From positions 1 through 64,000 of the forward strand of contig JAEOSL010000001.1 in assembly GCA_016840385.1 (NCBI GenBank): DNA of 64,000 nucleotides, read 5' to 3'. Numbering within the stretch: position 1 is the stretch's first letter; every line of letters starts with the position of its first letter. The notes under the pieces are model-generated. The model worked only from the letters and a program-made list of their open reading frames with translations. It searched no databases and was not told the origin of the DNA. Source of the stretch: Candidatus Thorarchaeota archaeon. Its GTDB lineage: Archaea > Asgardarchaeota > Thorarchaeia > Thorarchaeales > Thorarchaeaceae. Made by a program: the position numbers and the translations under genes. Of the stretch, positions 51,315 through 60,984 are shown piece after piece.

Positions 51315-53546
51315 GGAAAAATCTTCAAGCAATGTCTGTACCGAATCAAAATCGTCTGTTTCTTCTAGGGGTTCAATATGAGTAGTAGATGATTTTACTT
51401 CCACTCCAAGTTGCTTCTTTATTGATTCTGCAATTGACGTACCAATTGTAGGAATTCTTGCTAGCTCTTCAATTGGTACTTGGTATAATTCAGTAAGATT
51501 GAACAATCCTTGATTATGGAGCATTCTACCACGAACCCTACCAATACCTCTGAGACCTACAAGCTCCAAGATATCTGAGCGTACACCATATTTCAACCTG
51601 GAACGGAGACCTCGTAGGGAAGGAATATGTCCGGGATTGTCAGTTATTCGAGCAATTTCTGAGGCTGCATAAATCAACCATTCTGCTGATTGTACAAATC
51701 TATGAACATCACCCATACCAACATTGTAACGTTCAGTGATGTCCTTCTCCGTGGTTTCAGATATCCATTCTTGAAGTAGCCTAGCTGTCTTTACCTCTCC
51801 TAGGAAATCAGTGTAACCAGTATCCAGTTCATCTGGTGATTCAATCATAAGCTCCTTGAAATGATCTTCAATGAACACCTCTGTATCCTCTATTTCAGAC
51901 CGGGCTACATAAGTTACTGGTTGGTCAGGTGTATGACAAATCATGTGTAGCATACCAAAAATGGTATGAGTTTCTGATTGTGACAATATATCACGAAACA
52001 TGATTGCAGTTTCTGGATTAATATAGAGTCGAGAGGCACGTCTACCTAGAGCAGTTGCATTGTACAAATCTGAGGCTGTTGTTTCGATGAGTTGGCCATC
52101 TTTCAGAAATTCAATGGCTGAAGAAACGTGATGATCGATTTTGCGCTGTTCATTATTACTGGCAAAGAAAGTATTTGAAATGAGTTCATCAACTTCTTCA
52201 CGATTAGTAGTTAGTTCTGTTGCAATTGCTGCAAGAAGATGAGACCGTAATGCAGATTGCGATTTTAATTTAGATAAGATTTCCTCGGGATCTGAGAGAA
52301 CATAATGATCCACAAGTGCATCTTTTTCGTGTTCAGTTTTAGCAATGAGGACTGCTTCTCCATATTTGTCATACTTGGGTCGACCAGCTCGACCTGCCAT
52401 CTGTTTGTATTCAAGTATAGGAATGGGATAGCTTCCACGACTCTGCTCGAAACGTCGATAATCACGAATAATCACCCTTCTTGCTGGAAGATTGACTCCA
52501 GCGGCAAGAGTGGGTGTAGCAACAATTACTTTCAACAAGTTCCCTTTGAAAGCATCTTCGACAAGAGCTCGTTCTTGATTATCAAGTCCTGCATGGTGAA
52601 AAGCCGCACCAGAGGCTACTAGTCTTCCTAAAGTCTTCGATATTTCAGGAGCCGAGGTTCTATTGCCAATTTTCTTTGCTATTTTCGCTAGGTGTCCAAG
52701 TGTATCATCTGAGAGATATTTTCGAAGGAATGGGGCCAATCGTTTTGCCATAGAAATCGTTGACTTGCGACTTGATACAAAAACAAGAACTTGACCATTC
52801 TCATCTAGTGTATCACACACTACATCAGCCAGCTCTTCCTTACGCATTCGGGGTAAGTTTCTAACTGATCTTTTGTTTGTTTCACGATTTTCAAAATCTA
52901 TAGAACCATCAAGATACACACCTTCACTTAGTGGAACAGGTCTCCATGTACTCTTTACGAGGGATGCGTCCAACCATTCTGCAATATCACTAGCATTAGA
53001 AATAGTAGCACTCAATGCCACAATTTGAGTTTCTAGCATTTGCATTAGCTTTGCTAGAACCATCTCCAGTGTAGGCCCTCTTGATTTATCATTAATGAGA
53101 TGAATTTCATCTACAACAACTATACCAATGTCATTGATCCAGTCTACTTTATGTCTAACCAATGAATCTGCTTTCTCAGTAGTGAGAACGATAATATCTG
53201 CTTCTCCAAGTTTCGTTCCAGCTGAATCATAATCTCCGACTGACATTGCTACTGAGATACCCAATGTTTCATACTTTTTGAAATCTGCATATTTCTCACG
53301 AGCGAGAGATTTCAAGGGAACTAGGTATAGTGCCTTACCACGACCGTCTAGAATTGCTTTTAGCATACAAATCTCAGCAACTAAGGTCTTACCGGAGCTA
53401 GTGGGCACTGCAAGTACAAGATTTGTACCTTCCAAAACTCCAGTTTCAAAAGCCTGTTCTTGGGGTGGGAACAATTTCTTTATTCCAAGGCTCTGAAGAT
53501 GACTAATAATTTTCTTATTGATTGCAAGTTCCTCTAAGCGTGTCAT
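51306..53546 (-). CDS. hel308: Hel308-type DNA helicase (Ski2-like)
   Basis: A 746-residue superfamily 2 helicase for stalled-fork remodelling and repair. Motif I AVPTSSGKT, motif Ia LVPLKSLA, motif II VVDEIHL, motif III ALSATISN, motif IV VFVSSRKS, motif V VIVATPTLAAGVNLPA, and motif VI QMAGRAGRPKYD are all seen. The C-terminal ratchet and helix-hairpin-helix (GLRGIGRVRGRMLHNQGL; IPTIGTSIAESI) are present. The ATG at 53546 follows GAGGAATTAC. It sits 38 nt after MCM on the same strand, within a replication gene cluster. Confidence 0.95.
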   Translation of the reverse strand: MTRLEELAINKKIISHLQSLGIKKLFPPQEQAFETGVLEGTNLVLAVPTSSGKTLVAEICMLKAILDGRGKALYLVPLKSLAREKYADFKKYETLGISVAMSVGDYDSAGTKLGEADIIVLTTEKADSLVRHKVDWINDIGIVVVDEIHLINDKSRGPTLEMVLAKLMQMLETQIVALSATISNASDIAEWLDASLVKSTWRPVPLSEGVYLDGSIDFENRETNKRSVRNLPRMRKEELADVVCDTLDENGQVLVFVSSRKSTISMAKRLAPFLRKYLSDDTLGHLAKIAKKIGNRTSAPEISKTLGRLVASGAAFHHAGLDNQERALVEDAFKGNLLKVIVATPTLAAGVNLPARRVIIRDYRRFEQSRGSYPIPILEYKQMAGRAGRPKYDKYGEAVLIAKTEHEKDALVDHYVLSDPEEILSKLKSQSALRSHLLAAIATELTTNREEVDELISNTFFASNNEQRKIDHHVSSAIEFLKDGQLIETTASDLYNATALGRRASRLYINPETAIMFRDILSQSETHTIFGMLHMICHTPDQPVTYVARSEIEDTEVFIEDHFKELMIESPDELDTGYTDFLGEVKTARLLQEWISETTEKDITERYNVGMGDVHRFVQSAEWLIYAASEIARITDNPGHIPSLRGLRSRLKYGVRSDILELVGLRGIGRVRGRMLHNQGLFNLTELYQVPIEELARIPTIGTSIAESIKKQLGVEVKSSTTHIEPLEETDDFDSVQTLLEDFSSE

Positions 53547-53584
53547 GTAATTCCTCACAATATTCCAGTAGCCAGTGTTTAGGA

Positions 53585-55651
53585 TTAATTCTGGGAATGA
53601 CGTATCTTTCCATCTCTCGGGCTATAGAGTATCCCCTCTGCCAGAAGTTTCTCGATTACTTCTTCAGCTTGCTCCTTTGCAAGACCCATAGAAACAGCTT
53701 TCTGAACCAATGCATCTTTGTTAACCGTAGAGGATCCTTCAGCTTCCATATCCCGGATTGCCTTGATAATGATGTCAGAAGAACTCCTTTGGGAAGCACT
53801 CATTTTTGAAACAAGTTTGTCTATGTCAATCTTACCTGTAACTCTATCAAGTGCTACCATTCGTAAGGAATCTTCCATTAAACGAACTGCTGCTTGAGCA
53901 TCCTCTTTAGACACCTTAGGTTGTAGCGCCATTCTAGCTCGAGCTTCTGAAAGACGTACCAGAGATTCCAGCTGTCGTGCAGTTATTGGAACTGCGGCTC
54001 CACCTTCTGCACTTTTTCGCAAGTCAACATAGAAATTCTCAATGACTTCTGCAGCTTCTGCTGTTAGTTGAGGAATCACATAGCGATTAGAATAACCAAT
54101 GTATTTCTTCAGAAATTCTTGTGATACTGGAGGAATTGATGGTGCATCTTTGGCCCTTTTCATTTGATGCATATTTAGGATGAATTTTGCAAGTTCCCGA
54201 TCCCGAGTAGCTTCAATAGTATCAACCATAATCCAAATCAAGTCAAATCTGGATAATATTGTAAATGGAAGTCTAATATTGTCCTGAACTGATAGTGAAG
54301 ATTCGTATCTACCCAAAGTGGGATTAGCGGCAGCAAGTATCGATGTTCGTGCATTGAGTGTGGCGACAATCCCTGCTTTTGCAATACTGACTGTATGCTG
54401 TTCCATAGCTTCATGTATTGCAGTTCTATCCGTAGGGTCCATTTTGTCAAATTCATCAATGCATGCAATACCTTGATCTGCTAGTACTAGTGCCCCCGCT
54501 TCAAGGGTCATTGCTCCTGAATCAGCATCGTGTATCACGGCTGCAGTAAGACCGGCTGCACTACTACCTTTTCCTGATGTGTACAGAGCTCGAACTGCCA
54601 AACCGGAAACAAACTTTAGTATCTGACTTTTTCCTGTTCCGGGATCTCCAATCATGAGAATATTCGATTTTCCACGTAATTTTGTTCCGTCAGCAAGAGT
54701 TTTACTAACTCCACCAAAAAGCAATAATGCGATAGACTCCTTTATGGTGGTATGACCGTGAATTGAGGGTGCAATAGATGCCACAATTCTCTCATGAACG
54801 TAAGGATCATCTGCAAGTTCCCTGATTTGTTTCTCATCTTCTTCAGAAATTTCTATCTGCTCATGTTCTTTTTCAGAAACTTCAACACCATTGGCTTCAA
54901 TGAATATGTTGAATGTAGCCAATCTTCCACCTCTTCGGGCAAAATCAGGTGTTGTTTCAAGAATACCAGTTACTTTAACTAAATCTCCAGGACGAGAGAT
55001 ATCTACGATATCTCCCTCAAGAATGATATCAATAGAACGGGGCATTTGGCCAGGAGGTAGCTCGTCAGGAGATTCTTGGATTCTTACTTTTTGCCAATCA
55101 CGAAATTGTGATTCTTGGGCGAGAAGTCTCATAGGAGTTTTCTTATCACATAGTGGGCATCTTACCGGTTCAGTGTACCGACCCTCTTCTTGAGTTTGTG
55201 GAATTTTCTCGTCACATATCCTACATTGAAACATTGCCTGAACTAGAAGTGGTTTTACTTCACTGGCCCGCATCATAATTCCACTAACACGTACTAGTTT
55301 TCCAATATGTTTGGCTCGAATAGCGCGTAGTGGAACATGTTCTGAATAGTTAGTAATTCGAGCCTTGAGTAGAGAAGTATCAAGACTGCTGACATAGTCT
55401 GGATCCTCAACTCGTAAAACTGCTATGAGCGCATTATTGACAGTATCTATGAATTTTGATGGGTTTTCTGCAGCAAGTGCCAAGAATACATTATCAAAGC
55501 TAATCAAATCTTGAAAATCTATGAAAAGTGATGTTTCATCATTGATTGACATCTGTTGGAGCCTAGTCCAGTAGTGTAGAATTCCTTGGTCATCCTTGTA
55601 TGTTCTAAGAAACTCTTCAAATCGTTCCTGAGATTCATCGTAACTGGACAT
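53585..55651 (-). CDS. mcm: MCM replicative helicase
   Basis: A 688-residue MCM. An N-terminal domain with a zinc-binding CRIC...CPLC element (about residues 140-170) and OB fold precedes the AAA core: Walker A GDPGTGKSQ, Walker B GIACIDEFDKM, sensor AAANP and arginine finger LSRFDLIW. A winged helix closes it. It forms the hexameric helicase of the CMG complex with GINS and GAN. No intein is present. GAGGAG precedes the ATG. GINS is upstream and Hel308 downstream on the same strand. Confidence 0.97.
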   Translation of the reverse strand: MSSYDESQERFEEFLRTYKDDQGILHYWTRLQQMSINDETSLFIDFQDLISFDNVFLALAAENPSKFIDTVNNALIAVLRVEDPDYVSSLDTSLLKARITNYSEHVPLRAIRAKHIGKLVRVSGIMMRASEVKPLLVQAMFQCRICDEKIPQTQEEGRYTEPVRCPLCDKKTPMRLLAQESQFRDWQKVRIQESPDELPPGQMPRSIDIILEGDIVDISRPGDLVKVTGILETTPDFARRGGRLATFNIFIEANGVEVSEKEHEQIEISEEDEKQIRELADDPYVHERIVASIAPSIHGHTTIKESIALLLFGGVSKTLADGTKLRGKSNILMIGDPGTGKSQILKFVSGLAVRALYTSGKGSSAAGLTAAVIHDADSGAMTLEAGALVLADQGIACIDEFDKMDPTDRTAIHEAMEQHTVSIAKAGIVATLNARTSILAAANPTLGRYESSLSVQDNIRLPFTILSRFDLIWIMVDTIEATRDRELAKFILNMHQMKRAKDAPSIPPVSQEFLKKYIGYSNRYVIPQLTAEAAEVIENFYVDLRKSAEGGAAVPITARQLESLVRLSEARARMALQPKVSKEDAQAAVRLMEDSLRMVALDRVTGKIDIDKLVSKMSASQRSSSDIIIKAIRDMEAEGSSTVNKDALVQKAVSMGLAKEQAEEVIEKLLAEGILYSPRDGKIRHSQN

Positions 55652-55754
55652 GTTAATTCTCCTCGAATTCTGATTGGCAATGGTTGGGCAGTTGCATTCC
55701 TTCTGACTCCTAGTTCTTCAAGGTTTGTATTTTAAGGACACTAATACTCATAGT

Positions 55755-56312
55755 TTATTCCATCACATTTTGGCGCCATCCAGACAATAGCTCTACAAGC
55801 TCTTCACATAACCATCGTTCTTCATGAGCCATCTGATTACGTTTTTCTTGATAGGCACCTGATTTTGCAACACGCAGAATCTTTGATAATCTTGTTTCAA
55901 CGAGGAAGGGTGTCATTTTCCGTAATTTTTCAACCTCGTCATATTTTCTTGGATCCATTGATGTTTTGTCACTCTGGAGACGCAGAGTCTTCCTTGCAAT
56001 AGCAGTGTAAAGAAATGGTTGAAATGTTTGTAATTTATGAGGTTGTTTTTCTTCTTCACGATAGAGATTTTGAAGACGTTTCAATGATTCATATGCATCT
56101 TCTGGAGTGATGTCAACATATTCGTACTTGAGCAGTTTCTCAATCACCCAGTTTGGTAAACTGGCACGATCTCCTTTCTTGAAAGGACCAAATTTCTCTC
56201 CCGCGACGGTGATTTGTGGAACATTTTCTTGAAAAATGCAATCCCGAGATTCATTGAGAAAGGCCATTTCAAACCGTTTCATAACCTCTTTGGAGTTCTT
56301 GGATAGCTTCAT
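55755..56312 (-). CDS. GINS complex subunit, Gins23-like
   Basis: A 185-residue protein. The short beta-type B domain lies at its N-terminus (VPQITVAGEKFGPFKKGD, then SLPNWVIEKLLKYEYVDI), followed by the long helical A domain. That BA order marks Gins23 rather than Gins51, in which the B domain is last. GINS binds MCM and the GAN/Cdc45 nuclease. It is directly upstream of MCM, a common archaeal pairing. I start at ATG 56312; a longer frame to 56390 reads unlike the family. Confidence 0.8.
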   Translation of the reverse strand: MKLSKNSKEVMKRFEMAFLNESRDCIFQENVPQITVAGEKFGPFKKGDRASLPNWVIEKLLKYEYVDITPEDAYESLKRLQNLYREEEKQPHKLQTFQPFLYTAIARKTLRLQSDKTSMDPRKYDEVEKLRKMTPFLVETRLSKILRVAKSGAYQEKRNQMAHEERWLCEELVELLSGWRQNVME

Positions 56313-56501
56313 TTCAGTACACTCTTTCCTAAAGTTGATATGAGATAAAGACCTTGCTCTACAAATGTGAGTCAAAATGATTAATGTCAATGGTCATTTG
56401 AAAGTGTACAAGTGTCGGGAGAAGCTTTTAAGGAATCAACGATGACTCATCGAAATGACTTGTGTTGTACTTGATATTTGCTGAATAGAAGGTAGCTAAT
56501 A

Positions 56502-57464
56502 ATGGATTTAGATTTGTGGACTGAAAAATACAGGCCCCCCACCTTGAGCGGTATTATAGGTCAAGAGGCGATAATTGAGAGTCTAACAAGATTCGTAGAA
56601 ACCAAGGCGGTACCCCATTGTCTCTTTACAGGTCCTCCAGGAACTAGTAAAACAACAGCGGCAATGGCTATGGCAAAGGATCTCTTTGGTGATACATATG
56701 AACGGAATTTCATGGAGCTCAATGCAAGTGATGAAAGAGGCATTGATGTAGTTCGAAATCAAATCAAGAATTTTGCTAGAACAATGCCTTCCGGAGATGC
56801 TCCATTCAAGATTCTAGTTCTGGATGAAGCAGACCATTTGACCTCAGATGCTCAACATGCTCTAAGACGTACAATGGAGTCATATTCTCAATCATGTCGA
56901 ATGGTTTTGATTTGCAATTATTCAAGTAGAATCATACCTCCAATACAATCAAGATGTGCAATATTCAGATTCTCTCGCTTAGAAACAGGAGGAATCTCCA
57001 AACGTTTGAAGTATATAGCTAAGAAAGAGAAAACCACTCTTGATCCAAGTGGAGTCGATGCAATTCTCTATCTTACAGAAGGGGACATGAGAGCTGCAAT
57101 CAATCTCCTCCAAGCAGCTTCTTCTACTGGTGAAGCAATCACCGATAAGATTGTGTATGCGATTTCAGGCAGTGCAAGTCCGGAAACAATAAAGACTATG
57201 CTTACAGATGCGAGAGAGCAACGCCATCTTGAATCACTACAATCTCTCCGAAAGCTGATCTACAGTGAAGGAGTATCTCCAGTTGATTTGGTGAAACAAA
57301 TCCACAAGGAGATTCAGACTCTTGACTTATCCCATTCACAACAAATGTCTGTTTTAGAACAAATTGCTGAAGTTGAATTCAGAATTGGTGAAGGCGCCAA
57401 TGGTGAAATTCAGCTGGCTGCGCTATTAGCACACATAGGAATAGGCAGTGATGCAAGTGAGTAA
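56502..57464 (+). CDS. rfcS: Replication factor C small subunit
   Basis: A 320-residue clamp loader ATPase that opens PCNA. EKYRPPTLSGIIGQE opens it; Walker A reads GPPGTSKT where most RFC has GPPGTGKT; ELNASDERGIDVVRNQIK, LDEADHLTSDAQHALRR, CNYSSRIIPPIQSRC and the sensor-2 helix follow. The large subunit overlaps its stop by 14 nt, so the two are translationally coupled. No intein is present. Confidence 0.96.
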   Translation: MDLDLWTEKYRPPTLSGIIGQEAIIESLTRFVETKAVPHCLFTGPPGTSKTTAAMAMAKDLFGDTYERNFMELNASDERGIDVVRNQIKNFARTMPSGDAPFKILVLDEADHLTSDAQHALRRTMESYSQSCRMVLICNYSSRIIPPIQSRCAIFRFSRLETGGISKRLKYIAKKEKTTLDPSGVDAILYLTEGDMRAAINLLQAASSTGEAITDKIVYAISGSASPETIKTMLTDAREQRHLESLQSLRKLIYSEGVSPVDLVKQIHKEIQTLDLSHSQQMSVLEQIAEVEFRIGEGANGEIQLAALLAHIGIGSDASE

Positions 57465-58677
57465 CGAAAGTCTTCCTTGGCCAGAGAAACACCGACCAAG
57501 GAGTCTTGATCTAATTGTTGGCAATCCAGATATAATACGTACGCTGAAAGATTGGATCTCATCCTGGAAGACAAGAATTCCAGAAAAACGAGCAGTGTTA
57601 TTGATAGGACCTCCTGGGACTGGAAAGACTGCATTGATTGGGGCGCTCGCAAATGACTTGGATATGGAACTAGTAGAGTTCAATTCAAGTGATAAAAGAA
57701 ACAAAGACAGCATTGAAACTCTTGTTGGGAGAGCTGCATCACAACAGACCCTTGATGGTAGACCAAGAATCATTCTTCTAGATGAGGTGGATGGTCTATC
57801 TGGTACTAGCGATAGAGGCGGTGTTGGCGCGATTGTCAAAGTGATCAAGAGTTCAGTTCATCCAATAATGATGACTGCAAATGATCCTAATAGTCCACGC
57901 TTGAAAGATTTACACAAAATCTGTCAAGTATTTAATTTTGAACCAATCGACTCAGAAGGAATGAGCAAGGTTCTTACAAGAATAGCAAAATCGAACAAAG
58001 CTGAAGTGTCCCAAGATATTATTGATCAAATTATTGATAATTGCGCAGGAGACCTTCGGGCTGCAATTTCTGATCTTGAAGCCTATGTAAAACGTGGTAC
58101 CAAACCAGAGTCTGTTGAATCAGCTATCCGCGACGTAAGGCGTGGTACCGAAGACACTCTTCGTAGATTGTTTATGACAACAGACCCAAAACTAGCAAGA
58201 AGATTATTGTCTGAATCCGAATTGGACCATGGCTCATTAATTCTGTGGCTAGAAGAGAACCTCCACCTTCACTTTCTAACCCCAGATGAATTGGATAGAG
58301 GACTCAACAGTCTGTCGTTGGCAGATCTATCATTAGGACGGATAATGCGAAACCAGAATTGGAAGCTTTTAGCATACATGTATGATTTTCTTGCGGTTGG
58401 CGTAGCCGGTGGAAGGACAGATACACCATATAGGAAGGTAAGTTACTCTAGACCAACCTGGCCATTGTTAGTATTTCAAGGGAATAAATCACGAGACAAG
58501 AGGACAGATATTCTCTCATCTCTCTCACGGCTTGCAGGAGTTTCAAAACGAAGAGCAACAAGAACTCATCTTGATACGATAACAGAAATCGTAGGAATCG
58601 CTCCTAGTAAAATCAAAGATTACGCCGATTGGTTGAACGTTGATAAGGCATCATTGAAGAAGAGAGGTAGGAACTAA
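57451..58677 (+). CDS. rfcL: Replication factor C large subunit
   Basis: A 408-residue RFC-L. PWPEKHRPRSLDLIVGN, Walker A GPPGTGKTA, EFNSSDKRNKDSIE, ILLDEVDGLSG and a long C-terminal helical collar domain fit the family. ATG 57451 overlaps the RFC-S stop. The C-terminus is basic but shows no obvious PCNA-interacting motif. Its last 65 nt overlap truA on the other strand. Confidence 0.94.
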   Translation: MQVSNESLPWPEKHRPRSLDLIVGNPDIIRTLKDWISSWKTRIPEKRAVLLIGPPGTGKTALIGALANDLDMELVEFNSSDKRNKDSIETLVGRAASQQTLDGRPRIILLDEVDGLSGTSDRGGVGAIVKVIKSSVHPIMMTANDPNSPRLKDLHKICQVFNFEPIDSEGMSKVLTRIAKSNKAEVSQDIIDQIIDNCAGDLRAAISDLEAYVKRGTKPESVESAIRDVRRGTEDTLRRLFMTTDPKLARRLLSESELDHGSLILWLEENLHLHFLTPDELDRGLNSLSLADLSLGRIMRNQNWKLLAYMYDFLAVGVAGGRTDTPYRKVSYSRPTWPLLVFQGNKSRDKRTDILSSLSRLAGVSKRRATRTHLDTITEIVGIAPSKIKDYADWLNVDKASLKKRGRN

Positions 58678-59470
58678 ATCCAGAAAGAGTATTACTTGTT
58701 CGTTTAACAAAGTCTAATCGATCATTCAGTATTTTTTGTATTCTTTTTAGGCCATATTTACTAGATACAAGTGAAAATGGGACTATCGTTTCCATGAGTA
58801 TCAAGTTTTCAGGAGGCGCTGGTTCAATTCCTCCTGGCTTTCTTTTCTTTATACCTTGAAGAACCTCGAGAATAACGTCTGGTTCCATATAGTGTAGTCC
58901 GATTTCTGTTAGTAAAGTCACAGTCTTTCGTACAAATTTCCACAGAAAACTGGTACCAAATACATCAAGGAATGGAATTCCGGAATCTTGGCCCATTGCC
59001 ACATTGAGGACTGTGGTGATAGTATTTCTTCTTTCATCAGGTTTTGAGAGCATATTGAAATCTTTTGATCCAATAAGCAAGGAAATTCCTTTCTTAACCT
59101 GATTCTGATCAACATTCTTCCATATTGGTCCAAGATAGTATCGATAATGACGCATCAATGCACTAGAACGTGGTCTAAATCCCTCGGGAGCTTTAGTCTT
59201 CGCCCAGAGTATGATATCCTCAGGAAGATGTTTGTTAACCTGATCAACGTTGAGTTGCTTATCAGTTGACAATAGTACCAATTGCCCAAAACTATGAACT
59301 CCTCGGTCAGTCCGTCCTGAGAGTTGGACAGTCTGCTTAGAGTGCGATTCTTTGCTCCAAGTATGCATAGCATCAATAAGTTCACCTTGAATAGTTTTCA
59401 ATCCTGGTTGCACTTGTGACCCGTAGTAATAATCACCTAGATAGAACAGACGTGCTAGATAGTCTGTCAT
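58613..59470 (-). CDS. truA: tRNA pseudouridine synthase A (TruA)
   Basis: A 285-residue TruA: LFYLGDYYYGSQVQPGLKTI, the catalytic LSGRTDRGVHSFGQ with Asp, and FRPRSSALMRHYRYYL and GTSFLWKFVRKTV motifs. It makes pseudouridine at 38-40 in tRNA anticodon arms. A Ser-rich tail overlaps the end of RFC-L. It follows an ArsR-like gene and orc1/cdc6 on the same strand, 16 nt after the former. Confidence 0.93.
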   Translation of the reverse strand: MTDYLARLFYLGDYYYGSQVQPGLKTIQGELIDAMHTWSKESHSKQTVQLSGRTDRGVHSFGQLVLLSTDKQLNVDQVNKHLPEDIILWAKTKAPEGFRPRSSALMRHYRYYLGPIWKNVDQNQVKKGISLLIGSKDFNMLSKPDERRNTITTVLNVAMGQDSGIPFLDVFGTSFLWKFVRKTVTLLTEIGLHYMEPDVILEVLQGIKKRKPGGIEPAPPENLILMETIVPFSLVSSKYGLKRIQKILNDRLDFVKRTSNTLSGFSSYLSSSMMPYQRSTNRRNL

Positions 59471-59486
59471 ATATCAAAATCTCCTC

Positions 59487-59771
59487 TTATGATTTCCAAA
59501 TATCAAAGAGACTTTTTAAAGAACGAGCTCGGATATCTTCAATCTTGTAACGATACACTTTAGTCCGACCAAATATCTTCTCTTCAATAAGACCAGATTT
59601 TAACAATACATCTAGATGTGACCTAGTTGAACTGTGGCTAAGGTTAACCCTTCTACAGAGATCTGAGAGATGTAGTTCCTTAAAAATTGCCAGTTCTTTA
59701 ATTATTTTAATTCGTCCTTTTGATGAAAAGAGGTCCTCTATGGGTATTGTAATTGAAGTTTCAGAGTTCAA
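59487..59771 (-). CDS. ArsR-family winged-helix regulator
   Basis: A 94-residue winged-helix protein: FSSKGRIKIIKELAIFKEL, DLCRRVNLSHSSTRSHLDVLLKSG (recognition helix) and EKIFGRTKVYRYK as the wing. No cysteine metal site is seen, so it is likely a metal-independent regulator. It lies between orc1/cdc6 (7 nt upstream) and truA, so it may control this operon. Confidence 0.8.
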   Translation of the reverse strand: MNSETSITIPIEDLFSSKGRIKIIKELAIFKELHLSDLCRRVNLSHSSTRSHLDVLLKSGLIEEKIFGRTKVYRYKIEDIRARSLKSLFDIWKS

Positions 59772-59778
59772 GTATATT

Positions 59779-60984
59779 TCACAACTCCTGAGAGTCTAAT
59801 AGACCAGCTATATATTGTTCAAGCATTTCAGCTGGAACGTCAGAAAGACCAATTAGTGTGGTTTGACCTCTCTGACCACTTCCTGACCTTTTTGTATCGA
59901 TTATTCCGTGTGATGTAAGGTCTTGTATCCATTCCCAAATCTGTGTATGCGCTCTCGGTTTTTCATTGTACTCCTCACATGATGAGCGATACATTTCCTC
60001 AACTTCACCCATTGTCACATATGCACCACGAGTTTCCTTCAGTTGTCTTGCAACAGCTAGCAACAATATTTGATGCATTTGCGAAAGGGTAGTGAAGACT
60101 TCTTTCCTGAGCTCTGGATGAGTATCAGCCTTTGCTTGACGTGCATAATCTGGTACTATATTTCCAGCTTGATCACTATCTGCTTGTTTACCTGAACGCC
60201 AGAGTAATTCAATAGCATACCTTGCATCTCCTCTATCGGATGCAATATCAGAAATCACTTGGAGGGTTTCATCCATAACTGTGTTCTTTTCAAATGCCAT
60301 TTCAACTCGATGTTTGAGAATATCGTATAGTGCAGTTCTATCATATTTAGAAAATCGAACAATATTTCGTTGTAATGTACTCAGAGTACTAGAATCCAAT
60401 ATTTCACCATCAAGTGGAATTTTCCGACCTATTCCGATAATGGATACACGTTGTTTTGCATTTAAGCGGTCATCAGTCAGTCGTGTTAGATCATATAGAA
60501 TATCAGATCCTCTCTGTTTTATGAAATAGTCAAGTTCATCAAGAATGAGTAATAGGTATCTATCTTCTTCATCTAATATTTCGACCAGTATCTGTAGTAA
60601 TTCTTCGGGAGAGAGACCTCGACGGGGAAAATCAGGTCTGAACTCTCTGAGTGCGCGTAAGAAGACAAGATATGTTGTCTTATTGACTCTGCAATTTATG
60701 TGAACATTATGTAAACGGATATCTCTCCTATCTGCAGCTTGAACAATTTGTTCTGAAAATCTCTTAGCTGCTGCTGTTTTTCCTGTACCTACAGGACCTT
60801 CAATAATGAATCGCTGGCTAGTCCTTCCAGGAGAAGAGATTAGAGTCTTGAAGTTCTGTGCAAGAGTTCTTAGCTCTGCCTGTCGATGAGGAAGATTTTC
60901 TGGTACATAATCTATCGACAGAAACTGCTCTGACTTGAAGACACTACGTCTACTTAGTTCATCTTCGATATAATCATGAGCCAT
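59779..60984 (-). CDS. orc1/cdc6: Orc1/Cdc6 replication initiator
   Basis: A 401-residue initiator that binds ORB elements and loads MCM. PENLPHRQAELRTLAQNF is its N-terminal signature; Walker A GPVGTGKT is near residues 63-70, Walker B LLILDELDYF near 145, and RGDARYAIELLWRSG is the sensor-2 helix. A C-terminal winged helix (GAYVTMGEVEEMY; HGIIDTKRSGSGQRGQTTLI) reads DNA. I use ATG 60984; a TTG 72 nt upstream would lie on the TATA-like TTGAATATACTTTTAA. It is 42 kb from the nearest ORB-like site. Confidence 0.93.
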   Translation of the reverse strand: MAHDYIEDELSRRSVFKSEQFLSIDYVPENLPHRQAELRTLAQNFKTLISSPGRTSQRFIIEGPVGTGKTAAAKRFSEQIVQAADRRDIRLHNVHINCRVNKTTYLVFLRALREFRPDFPRRGLSPEELLQILVEILDEEDRYLLLILDELDYFIKQRGSDILYDLTRLTDDRLNAKQRVSIIGIGRKIPLDGEILDSSTLSTLQRNIVRFSKYDRTALYDILKHRVEMAFEKNTVMDETLQVISDIASDRGDARYAIELLWRSGKQADSDQAGNIVPDYARQAKADTHPELRKEVFTTLSQMHQILLLAVARQLKETRGAYVTMGEVEEMYRSSCEEYNEKPRAHTQIWEWIQDLTSHGIIDTKRSGSGQRGQTTLIGLSDVPAEMLEQYIAGLLDSQEL

